A program made the position numbers and the translations under genes. From Bacteroidota bacterium (lineage in GTDB: Bacteria; Bacteroidota; Bacteroidia; Flavobacteriales_F; PHOS-HE28), in the NCBI GenBank assembly GCA_023430945.1, contig JAEYYE010000239.1:1-12184 (forward strand): a stretch of DNA of 12,184 bases, given 5' to 3'. A model generated the notes under the pieces. That model ran no database searches, had not been told where the DNA came from, and worked only from the letters and a program-made list of their open reading frames with translations. Of the stretch, positions 6,850 to 12,184 are shown piece by piece (position 1 is the first letter of the stretch; every line of letters starts with the position of its first letter).

Positions 6850-7854
6850 TCAAACCAGCTTATCCCTTATCCCCGCCAACAACTCGTACGACCGCAAACG
6901 GGCCTTTGGATCATGGAAATGACCGGCGATCATCAATTCATCAGGTTCGTAGGCTGAAATGAATTGACGCAATGCGTTCTCAACGGAGATCGGCGATCCC
7001 ACGAATGATCTTGCAAGCGCGCGCTGCACCCATGCCTTTTCCTCCGGCTTCCAATAGTTTTCGATATCATCGATCGGTGGCTGGATCTGCCCAGGCATGC
7101 CGCGCAACAGGTTCACGAATTGCACCTGCATCGATGTGAATTGGCGGCGTGCCTCGCCGTCCGTCTCGGCCACGGAAGCATTCACCGTGAGCATCACATA
7201 TGGATCGCTTAATTGATCGCCCGGCGTGAAACGATCACGATAAATGGCGATCGCCTGTTCCATGTGATCGGGCGCGAAGTGTGAAGCAAAGGCGTACGGA
7301 AGCCCCAGCATGCCAGCAAGCTGCGCACTGTACAGACTGGAACCCAGCAACCAGATGGGCACTTGCGCTCCTTCACCGGGGATCGCACGTATTTGCTGGC
7401 CCGGGGAAGCTGGCCGGAAGTAGTGTTGCAATTCCTGAATATCCTGCGGAAATCGATCCACGCTTTGGTTCAGATCGCGGCGCAAGGCTCGCGCTGTTAC
7501 TTGATCGGTACCCGGTGCCCTGCCAAGTCCAAGGTCGATCCTTCCCGGATACATCGCTTCCAGTGTGCCGAACTGTTCCGCGATCACCAGCGGCGCATGG
7601 TTGGGCAACATTACACCGCCAGATCCTACGCGGATCTTCCTGGTCGCGCCTGCCACATGGCCGATCACCACGGCAGTGGCGGCACTGGCAATACCCGGCA
7701 TGCCATGGTGCTCGGCCAGCCAGAACCTTAGATAGCCCAGTTCCTCGGCGCGTTGTGCAAGTTCCACGGAATTCCGGAAAGCCTGTGAAGCAGAAGATCC
7801 TTGCGCGATCGGGGCAAGGTCCAAAATGGAGATCGGGATCATGGGGAAGCGCAT
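6850..7854 (-). CDS. LLM class flavin-dependent oxidoreductase (MsnO8/YhbW-like)
   Basis: A TIM-barrel flavin-dependent monooxygenase of the bacterial luciferase-like superfamily, expected to use reduced FMN and oxygen on an unknown substrate. The 334-residue product shows the family hallmarks: SILDLAPIAQG near the N-terminus (9-19), FWLAEHHGMPGIASAATAVV (44-63), IRVGSGGVMLPNHAPLVIAE (74-93), the flavin-binding RIDLGLGRAPGTD (105-117), and the later PIWLLGSSLYSAQLAGMLGLPYAFASHFAP (166-195). The start at 7854 is chosen. A second ATG 4 codons in (7842) is equally possible, and longer starts would enter the intergenic region shared with dnaX. It is divergent from dnaX. No terminator is seen downstream, so transcription could run toward rpsF. 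Confidence 0.92.
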   Translation of the reverse strand: MRFPMIPISILDLAPIAQGSSASQAFRNSVELAQRAEELGYLRFWLAEHHGMPGIASAATAVVIGHVAGATRKIRVGSGGVMLPNHAPLVIAEQFGTLEAMYPGRIDLGLGRAPGTDQVTARALRRDLNQSVDRFPQDIQELQHYFRPASPGQQIRAIPGEGAQVPIWLLGSSLYSAQLAGMLGLPYAFASHFAPDHMEQAIAIYRDRFTPGDQLSDPYVMLTVNASVAETDGEARRQFTSMQVQFVNLLRGMPGQIQPPIDDIENYWKPEEKAWVQRALARSFVGSPISVENALRQFISAYEPDELMIAGHFHDPKARLRSYELLAGIRDKLV

Positions 7855-7957
7855 GAAATTAAGGATCGCGCTGTGCGTTCGTGTTACAGCTCTTCCTTCT
7901 CTCACGGCTCATTTCCCAACAGTTCTCCACAACACTTCAGCGTTCCGATCGGCCCGT

Positions 7958-7965
7958 TATCTTCG
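7958..7965 (+). promoter_or_regulatory. Possible -7 box for dnaX
   Basis: TATCTTCG differs from TAnnTTTG at one base and ends 8 bases before the dnaX ATG. If used, it would give a transcript with almost no 5' leader. No -33 element is convincing. Confidence 0.35.
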
Positions 7966-7973
7966 CCATCAGC

Positions 7974-9773
7974 ATGGATCAGTTCATCGTAAGCGCCAGA
8001 AAGTACCGCCCAGCCACCTTCGATACCGTAGTTGGCCAGGAAGCTGTCACCAGCACGTTGAAGAACGCGATCAAAAGCGGTCACCTGGCCCATGCTTTTC
8101 TCTTCACCGGACCTCGGGGTGTTGGCAAGACAACTTGCGCGCGCATCCTTGCTCGCACGATCAATTGCGAGAACAGATCCGAGGATGTGACCGCTTGCGG
8201 CCAATGCCTGCCTTGCAAGACCTTCGAGGAAGGTCACTCCATGAACATCTTCGAGCTTGATGCGGCGAGCAATAACAGCGTGGATGATATACGTAACCTG
8301 AACCTGCAGGTGCAGATCGCTCCGCAAGTTGGCGCCAAGAAGGTGTATATCATCGACGAGGTGCACATGCTCTCCTCCGCGGCCTTCAATGCTTTCCTCA
8401 AGACGTTGGAAGAACCGCCTTCGTACGCGATCTTCATTCTGGCGACAACGGAAAAACACAAGCTCCTGCCAACCATCCTGAGCCGTTGCCAGGTGTTCGA
8501 TTTCCGGCGGATCGGGATCGGCGACATCAGCAGGCATCTCGCATCGATCGCTGTAAAGGAGGGGATCGAAGCCGATCCGCAGGCCTTGCACACGATCGCA
8601 CAAAAGGCCGATGGCGGTCTTCGCGACGCACTGAGCATTTTCGATCAGCTGGTGAGCTTCTCGGGTAACAGGCTGACGTACCAGGATGTGCTCACCAACC
8701 TGAACGTGCTCGATCACGAGCATTACTTCCGGGTTACCGATGCACTGATGCGCGGCGATGTTCCTTCGGTGCTCGTCGAATTCAACCACATTCTGCAGCA
8801 AGGCTTCGACGGGCATCTGTTCGTAACCGGACTTGCACGCCATTTCCGTGATCTTCTCGTGAGCCAGGATCCGCGAACATTGCCTCTGCTGGAAGTAAGT
8901 GAAGACCTCACGAGCCGGTACGGCCAGCAGGCGCAGGCCGCCGATCGCGAAATGTTGATCAAAGGGCTGGACAAACTCTCCCAATGCGATGCGCAGTACC
9001 GCAACAGCAAGGAGCCGCGTCTCCTGGTCGAACTTGCCTTGATCCAGCTTTGCAGGCTTGGAACGCACACATCCACGGCAAGTTCGAACGGATCGGCGGG
9101 CGCGGAAAAAAAAAGTCCTGATGTAAGCGCGCCCCCACGCGCGATCGCCTCCCCACCCGTTCCAGGTCCAGGTCCAGGTCCAGTTCCAGTGCCAACTGCA
9201 ACTGCAACTGCCCCGTCTCCTACTCCGGCTCCAACTCCTGTAGCGAGCGTTGCCCCGCCGATCGATAGGAATGCTTACACGCCGAAACGACGGCTCGTGG
9301 TCGGCCAGGTGAGCATCAGTCAGCCTGCGGCGATCGCGCCATCCATCAAGGAAGCTGTTGTTGAGCAGATCGATGAAGAGGTGGAAGGCCCTGCAGCTGC
9401 AGCCACGCGTGAAGTGAACCCTTCGTTGTTGATCCGTGCTTGGGGCGAATTCGCGGAATTGAAGAAGAAGGAAGGCCGATCGAGCCTGTATGCCACGCTC
9501 ACCGATCGTGAACCGAAGGTCGCGGGCATCGGCCGGGTGAGTTTTTCCATTGTGAACGAAGTGCAGGAGAACTACCTGCGCAATGAGAAGCCCGAATTGC
9601 TCGGCCACCTGCGCCGTTCACTGGGCGATCCGGGATTGGAACTGGAAGTGGTGAAGGAGGAAGTGAAGGTGCGCCCTCGCTACACCGTTGCGGATCGTTT
9701 CAACCTGATGGCCGAGCGAAATCCTGCGCTACGCGTACTGCGCGATTCGGTGGATCTGGATCTGGGAGTTTGA
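7974..9773 (+). CDS. dnaX: DNA polymerase III subunit gamma/tau
   Basis: The tau subunit of the DNA polymerase III clamp loader, an AAA+ ATPase that loads the sliding clamp; its C-terminal part tethers the polymerase. The 599-residue product shows Walker A GPRGVGKTT (46-54), zinc-binding cysteines C65, C75, C78 and C81, Walker B VYIIDEVHML (124-133), sensor 1 ATTE (157-160) and the SRC arginine-finger motif (170-172). Domain III ends near 365. A Ser/Gly/Pro-rich linker follows (about 366-430) and then the tau-specific C-terminal region. The start at 7974 matches family N-termini (MDQFIVSARKYRPATFDTVVGQ); an upstream in-frame ATG at 7881 is rejected. At codons 378-381 lies a run of nine A residues where slippage would yield a 382- or 383-residue gamma-like protein. 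Confidence 0.97.
   Translation: MDQFIVSARKYRPATFDTVVGQEAVTSTLKNAIKSGHLAHAFLFTGPRGVGKTTCARILARTINCENRSEDVTACGQCLPCKTFEEGHSMNIFELDAASNNSVDDIRNLNLQVQIAPQVGAKKVYIIDEVHMLSSAAFNAFLKTLEEPPSYAIFILATTEKHKLLPTILSRCQVFDFRRIGIGDISRHLASIAVKEGIEADPQALHTIAQKADGGLRDALSIFDQLVSFSGNRLTYQDVLTNLNVLDHEHYFRVTDALMRGDVPSVLVEFNHILQQGFDGHLFVTGLARHFRDLLVSQDPRTLPLLEVSEDLTSRYGQQAQAADREMLIKGLDKLSQCDAQYRNSKEPRLLVELALIQLCRLGTHTSTASSNGSAGAEKKSPDVSAPPRAIASPPVPGPGPGPVPVPTATATAPSPTPAPTPVASVAPPIDRNAYTPKRRLVVGQVSISQPAAIAPSIKEAVVEQIDEEVEGPAAAATREVNPSLLIRAWGEFAELKKKEGRSSLYATLTDREPKVAGIGRVSFSIVNEVQENYLRNEKPELLGHLRRSLGDPGLELEVVKEEVKVRPRYTVADRFNLMAERNPALRVLRDSVDLDLGV
9106..9126 (+). promoter_or_regulatory. Candidate slippage/frameshift site in dnaX (nine A residues)
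   Basis: The zero frame reads GAA AAA AAA AGT across A9 (9106-9114). In the -1 frame (or with one added A) it becomes …AAA AAG TCC TGA, stopping at 9119-9121. In the +1 frame (or with one missing A) it reads GTC CTG ATG TAA, stopping at 9124-9126. A GC-rich stem GCGCG / CGCGC (9127-9131 and 9138-9142) lies 12 bases downstream. The site falls exactly between domain III and the tau-specific tail. Confidence 0.7.
9162..9209 (+). repeat. In-frame hexanucleotide repeats coding a Pro-rich linker in DnaX
   Basis: Eight hexamers in register with the codons: CCAGGT three times, CCAGTT, CCAGTG, CCAACT, then GCAACT twice. They encode PG-PG-PG-PV-PV-PT-AT-AT (residues 397-412). This is a flexible linker between the clamp-loader core and the tau tail, with length likely to vary between relatives. 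Confidence 0.85.
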
Positions 9774-9803
9774 GCGACGTCACGATCTGATCGCACAGTG
9801 AAA

Positions 9804-9829
9804 AGCGGGACCTCTTTCGAGATCCCGCT
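9804..9829 (-). terminator. Hairpin downstream of the DUF6249 gene
   Basis: On the minus strand there are 11 paired positions, AGCGGGATCTC with GAGGTCCCGCT (one G-U pair), closed by a GAAA tetraloop. Only a short T tract (TTTCAC) follows. It lies between the converging dnaX and DUF6249 genes. On the plus strand the G-U pair becomes an A-C mismatch and no T tract follows, so it favours the minus-strand transcript. Confidence 0.7.
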
Positions 9830-9857
9830 CCAACACGGCAAGCTTCTACCCTCGTTG

Positions 9858-10235
9858 CTACGCCGCAAAACGTTCTGACCTTACAGATTTATCATTCTGC
9901 AATTCCTTCTTATGGAATTTCAGGTGATAGATGATGTTCGCGACACCAACCGCAAAGGCCACTGCGCCCACATAGATGAACACTTCCTCTATTGTATCGG
10001 GGATCATCGTATCGATCAGGTAACCGAGGCCAAGACCAAGGGCCGCTGCCACCCACTGCATACCATCCTTCAACGCTTTGCGCGGATCGGGCGATGGCTT
10101 CCGCAACCCGAATTCCATTCCTCTTTCGATCATGGCCATGCGCTCGCGATGCCGTGTGGTGAAGTAGAGATAGGCGATCCCAAAAACGGATCCCAGTGTG
10201 AAGATGATCGCGATCATTCCGGTGATGTCTCCCAT
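9858..10235 (-). CDS. DUF6249 domain-containing small membrane protein
   Basis: A 125-residue protein with three predicted membrane helices: about 6-25 (GMIAIIFTLGSVFGIAYLYF), about 60-78 (QWVAAALGLGLGYLIDTMI) and about 84-105 (EVFIYVGAVAFAVGVANIIYHL). Between the first two is a cytoplasmic stretch with the conserved RERMAMIERGMEFGL (30-44), typical of DUF6249. Biochemical function is unknown. It is transcribed away from the ECF sigma operon. Its promoter region carries the same bipartite motif as that operon, suggesting that it belongs to the sigma factor's regulon and may act in the same envelope response. The ATG at 10235 is the natural start, since it places the first helix near the N-terminus. 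A hairpin terminator follows. Confidence 0.75.
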   Translation of the reverse strand: MGDITGMIAIIFTLGSVFGIAYLYFTTRHRERMAMIERGMEFGLRKPSPDPRKALKDGMQWVAAALGLGLGYLIDTMIPDTIEEVFIYVGAVAFAVGVANIIYHLKFHKKELQNDKSVRSERFAA

Positions 10236-10259
10236 GGCTGCTTGTTGTGTTGCTCATCT

Positions 10260-10285
10260 GACGCCGTCGCTAACGATCCGGTTAC
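10260..10285 (-). promoter_or_regulatory. Candidate ECF-type promoter for the DUF6249 gene
   Basis: On the minus strand GTAAC (10285-10281) is followed after exactly 17 bases by CGTC (10263-10260). The extended match GTAACCG-N15-CGTCA is shared with the promoter on the opposite side of the intergenic region. Transcription would start some 18 bases before the ATG. Confidence 0.5.
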
Positions 10286-10375
10286 GATCCATCTGAAAAT
10301 TCTTTCGCCTTTCATTCGGATCTGCCACCGCTTATAGGAATTTCGATCTCGGAGGATCGGCGACAGATCAAGTTT

Positions 10376-10401
10376 GTAACCGCCTCCGGTCCGAACACGT
10401 C
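10376..10401 (+). promoter_or_regulatory. Candidate autoregulated ECF-type promoter of the sigma operon
   Basis: GTAAC (10376-10380), 17-base spacer, CGTC (10398-10401), 12 bases before the sigma-factor ATG. The AAC…CGTC layout resembles known ECF promoters (AAC in the -35, CGTC in the -10), and it matches the opposite-strand site at GTAACCG-N15-CGTCA. A TAnnTTTG-like CAAGTTTG (10369-10376) with one mismatch overlaps it. Confidence 0.5.
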
Positions 10402-10413
10402 ACATCAACACAT

Positions 10414-10989
10414 ATGGATGCGAGCCTCCTTTCGCGCATTCTCGCCGGCGACAGCCGTGCGTACGCGGAAGTGGTGCGCACCTACCAACACATGGTGTAT
10501 ACCGTGTGCCATCGCGTATTGCGCAATGCCGAAGATGCCGAGGAGGCCACGCAGGACAGTTTCGTGAAGGCCTACCAGAACCTTCATTCCTTCAGCGGCA
10601 CTTCGAAATTCAGCACATGGCTTTACAGCATCGCTTATCGCACAGCGATCAGCCACGACCGATCACGCAAAGCAGCGGGACGAAGAACGGATGAGCGATC
10701 GGCGGATGATCTTGTGGACCATCCGGCAGCACCTTCCGATCCATCCACCGAACGCAACGACATCAAGCGGTATGTTGAAGAAGCGCTCGCGACGCTCGAT
10801 CCGGAGGATGCTGCGATCGTGAGCTTCTACTACCTGGAGGAATTGAGCGTTGAAGAGATCGTAACCGCCACCGGGCTGGGTGCGTCCAATGTGAAAGTGA
10901 AGCTGTTCCGCAGCCGGAAAAAACTTTCCGATGCCTTGCAGCGATCACTCGGACCGGAGGCCGCGACATTACTTTTGGATCATGCCTGA
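10414..10989 (+). CDS. ECF-type RNA polymerase sigma factor
   Basis: A 191-residue sigma-70 family protein with only regions 2 and 4, the extracytoplasmic-function layout. Region 2 spans about 10-85 (YQHMVYTVCHRVLRNAEDAEEATQDSFVKAYQNLHSF… KFSTWLYSIAYRTAI), with the core-binding and -10 recognition helices. A variable linker follows (86-117). Region 4 spans about 118-172 (ALATLDPEDAAIVSFYYLEELSVEEIVTATGLGASNVKVKLFRSRKKL), the -35 binding helix-turn-helix. It heads an operon with a probable membrane anti-sigma factor, whose start overlaps its end by 8 bases, and a membrane-anchored transglutaminase-like protein. A matching promoter motif before this gene and before the divergent DUF6249 gene suggests autoregulation. 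The inducing signal is unknown; the membrane partners suggest an envelope cue. Confidence 0.92.
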   Translation: MDASLLSRILAGDSRAYAEVVRTYQHMVYTVCHRVLRNAEDAEEATQDSFVKAYQNLHSFSGTSKFSTWLYSIAYRTAISHDRSRKAAGRRTDERSADDLVDHPAAPSDPSTERNDIKRYVEEALATLDPEDAAIVSFYYLEELSVEEIVTATGLGASNVKVKLFRSRKKLSDALQRSLGPEAATLLLDHA

Positions 10990-11365
10990 GCTGAACGACA
11001 ACGATCTTCGAAAGCTCTTCCGCGCAGCGGGAAGGGCGGAACCGGGCATCGATCTTACCGATCGGATCATGGCCCGGGTCGCAGTATCGCCGATCCACCG
11101 GCCGCTCGAGGTGAAGCCGCTGATCGGAAAGGCAGGCTGGTTCGCGATCGGTTCGTTGATCCTATTGATCGTGCTTGTGCTGATGAATTTGGTTGGCACA
11201 TCATCGGAAAGTTCGCTGCTCGATCCGATCCATCGCGAGCTTTCTCGGATCCAACTTCCCGTCTTCTCCTTGCAAGCGCAGTGGATCTATTGGTCAGCTG
11301 CGATCGCCGGGCTTGCCTTCCTGTATAGTTTGATGGATCGGATCCTGGAGCGGAAGCTGCATTGA
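10982..11365 (+). CDS. Probable membrane anti-sigma factor
   Basis: A 127-residue protein with a cytoplasmic N-terminal segment of about 50 residues (MPELNDNDLRKLFRAAGRAEPGIDLTDRIMARV) and two predicted membrane helices, about 52-71 (GWFAIGSLILLIVLVLMNLV) and about 100-118 (QWIYWSAAIAGLAFLYSLM). A polar segment of about 28 residues lies between the helices. Its start codon overlaps the sigma-factor stop by 8 bases, the coupling usual for a sigma/anti-sigma pair, so the short N-terminal helix is likely to bind the sigma factor. The zinc-containing anti-sigma motif (HxxxCxxC) is absent, so the call rests mainly on gene position and topology. The start at 10982 is chosen over an upstream in-frame ATG inside the sigma gene. 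Confidence 0.6.
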   Translation: MPELNDNDLRKLFRAAGRAEPGIDLTDRIMARVAVSPIHRPLEVKPLIGKAGWFAIGSLILLIVLVLMNLVGTSSESSLLDPIHRELSRIQLPVFSLQAQWIYWSAAIAGLAFLYSLMDRILERKLH

Positions 11366-11375
11366 GACCGATCTC

Positions 11376-11879
11376 TTGAGGAAAGTCCTGATCATACTGG
11401 TTCCATTGATCATCGGCATACTTCTTCTCAGAGAGCCTATTTACCGTTGGTTATTCAGTTATGAAGTAGTGGGTGAAAGGCCGATCGAAGCATTTGCGCC
11501 TATGCGATCGGGATCTGGATCAAATGACGCGATCGACCGATCATTGAAGACCGTATCCAACTTGCTTCATTTCTCAACCGGTAGCGTGAGCACAGATCCT
11601 GACATCCTGATCAAAGGTGGTCCTGCAAACTGTATCGGATATGCTGCATTGTTCGCTCGATCCATTGATGTCCAGCTTGACCCGCAGAGATACAAGATCA
11701 CTCATGCAATAGCCAAGATCCATTTTCTCGATTACGATCTTCACTTATTCATGGATGATCCATTCTGGAAAGATCATGACATTGTCATCATCGAGGATCT
11801 CTCGACCGGGGAAAAGAGCGCCGTGGACCCGACATTGTATGATGCGGTCGGTATTGGAAGGATCAAACTCAAGTCCTGA
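11376..11879 (+). CDS. Membrane-anchored transglutaminase-like protein, third gene of the sigma operon
   Basis: A 167-residue protein with an N-terminal hydrophobic helix (about 3-18, KVLIILVPLIIGILLL), a signal anchor or signal peptide, followed by a domain facing the periplasm. Residues 81-98 (GGPANCIGYAALFARSID) resemble the nucleophile-cysteine helix of transglutaminase-like cysteine peptidases. H134 in WKDHDIVIIEDLSTGEKSAVDPTL and D151 would complete a Cys86-His134-Asp151 triad, with the typical 'V.DPT' ending. H110 (THAIAKIH) is an alternative. The match is by motif only and function is unassigned. It lies 10 bases after the anti-sigma gene. It has no ATG: TTG at 11376 is the first usable start, because a stop lies in frame at 11331; ATT at 11361 is the only alternative. 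Confidence 0.6.
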   Translation: MRKVLIILVPLIIGILLLREPIYRWLFSYEVVGERPIEAFAPMRSGSGSNDAIDRSLKTVSNLLHFSTGSVSTDPDILIKGGPANCIGYAALFARSIDVQLDPQRYKITHAIAKIHFLDYDLHLFMDDPFWKDHDIVIIEDLSTGEKSAVDPTLYDAVGIGRIKLKS

Positions 11880-11883
11880 TCCT

Positions 11884-11997
11884 GCGTGAGGGATCGCAGC
11901 GGAAACCCCGCAAGCGACCTCAGGGAGTGCGGAGTTGAAGCGCAGAGCCCGACAGCGGCCGTGCTGCCGCATTTGGGCAGCGCGGACGGTGGCACGC
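11884..11997. other. GC-rich structured non-coding element (possible dispersed repeat or small RNA)
   Basis: A stretch of about 114 bases with no convincing coding potential that can fold into several short GC-rich hairpins. GCGTG (11884-11888) can pair with CACGC (11993-11997) at the ends. Inside are GCGG/CCGC (11899-11902, 11908-11911), TGCG/CGCA (11928-11931, 11941-11944) and GCGGC/GCCGC (11955-11959, 11966-11970). The last of these competes with CTGCC/GGCAG (11964-11968, 11976-11980). There is no T tract, so it is not an ordinary terminator. Base composition differs sharply from the AT-rich promoter that follows. Confidence 0.4.
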
Positions 11998-12014
11998 CCA
12001 TATCCCATCCCATA

Positions 12015-12044
12015 TTGTTATATAGAAATATTACTATATCTTTG
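12015..12044 (+). promoter_or_regulatory. Promoter with overlapping palindromic operator for the ArsR-type gene
   Basis: TTG (12015-12017) and TATCTTTG (12037-12044) are separated by 19 bases, a full Bacteroidota promoter (TTG…TAnnTTTG). Between them lies a 20-base inverted repeat, ATATAG (12020-12025) and CTATAT (12034-12039), with a central AATATT; 18 of 20 positions are symmetric. An ArsR dimer bound there would block the polymerase, so autorepression is likely. Confidence 0.7.
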
Positions 12045-12055
12045 TACCCGGAACG

Positions 12056-12184
12056 ATGAAATCGATGAACAAGACACTTCTAAGCGTTCGTGTCGGAACC
12101 GAGAAGTTGATGCGGGCGAGTGAACTGCTGAAGGTCGCCGCGCACCCGCAAAGGCTGGCCATACTTGATGCGCTGGGGTTGCAC
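12056..12184 (+). CDS. ArsR-family transcriptional regulator (partial, runs off the window)
   Basis: The first 43 residues of a protein beginning MKSMNKTLLSVRVGTEKLM and continuing RASELLKVAAHPQRLAILDALG. The second part is the first helix pair of the ArsR/SmtB winged helix-turn-helix (compare 'LAxPTRLxILxLL'). These dimeric repressors release DNA on sensing metal, sulfide or other ligands. The sensing residues would lie beyond the window, so the ligand cannot be told. The start could also be the ATG at 12065. A strong -33/-7 promoter containing a palindrome lies just upstream. The gene is cut by the window end rather than broken. Confidence 0.7.
   Translation, partial: MKSMNKTLLSVRVGTEKLMRASELLKVAAHPQRLAILDALGLH

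Noticed and set aside
7881..7973. Upstream ATG that would extend DnaX by 31 residues
   Set aside because: Family N-termini match from 7974 (MDQFIVSARKYRPATF). The extension is hydrophobic/random and runs through the shared promoter region.
9162..9209. Hexamer repeats considered as a CRISPR or regulatory array
   Set aside because: The units are six bases, in register with codons and inside dnaX; they encode a Pro-rich linker, not spaced repeats.
7902..9608. 568-codon open frame antisense to dnaX
   Set aside because: It mirrors the whole of dnaX, and its translation is low-complexity (Arg/Trp-rich, with repeated WTWTW from the linker repeats). dnaX has full domain support. The absence of stops on the opposite strand follows from codon bias.

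Overview
The window looks like a chromosomal segment of a Bacteroidota bacterium, probably a Flavobacteriales-type lineage of moderate GC content. Three observations support this. Several genes carry the Bacteroidota -7 promoter box TAnnTTTG just upstream of the start. Most genes lack an obvious Shine-Dalgarno sequence. The protein families fit the phylum: a mitochondrial-type aconitase, an rpsF-rpsR-rplI operon without a gene between rpsF and rpsR, a secreted beta-barrel protein, and a DUF6249 membrane protein next to an ECF sigma factor. The tetramer GATC is extremely frequent throughout: about 250 by hand count in 12.2 kb, against about 48 expected for random sequence.

Layout. Positions 71-1635 (+) hold a 4'-phosphopantetheinyl transferase with an unusual C-terminal tail, followed closely by a DUF2281 antitoxin / PIN-domain toxin pair. 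A short orphan reading frame follows, then a VOC/PhnB-like protein (1734-2156, +). A hairpin terminator usable from both strands (2270-2297) separates these from the minus-strand block 2319-7854. In transcription order that block contains an LLM-class flavin oxidoreductase, the ribosomal operon rpsF-rpsR-rplI, aconitase, and an outer-membrane beta-barrel protein. Hairpin terminators follow rplI and aconitase.

From 7974 (+) runs dnaX, encoding the DNA polymerase III tau subunit. It contains a run of exactly nine A residues at the junction between the ATPase/domain III part and the tau-specific tail. Both alternative frames stop within a few codons after the run, so this is a strong candidate site for producing a short gamma-type protein of 382-383 residues.

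The right part is a likely envelope or stress regulon. A DUF6249 membrane protein (minus) diverges from an operon (plus) of an ECF sigma factor, a two-TM probable anti-sigma factor whose start overlaps the sigma gene, and a membrane-anchored protein with a transglutaminase-like Cys/His/Asp arrangement. Both sides of the divergent region carry the same bipartite motif GTAACCG-N15-CGTCA, which resembles an ECF-type promoter. This suggests that the sigma factor transcribes both its own operon and the DUF6249 gene. After a GC-rich, hairpin-forming, non-coding stretch (about 11884-11997), the window ends in the start of an ArsR-type repressor. An AT-rich palindrome lies between its -33 and -7 boxes, as expected for an autorepressing operator.

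No tRNA, rRNA, CRISPR array, insertion sequence or prophage was seen. No gap between genes exceeds about 200 bases.
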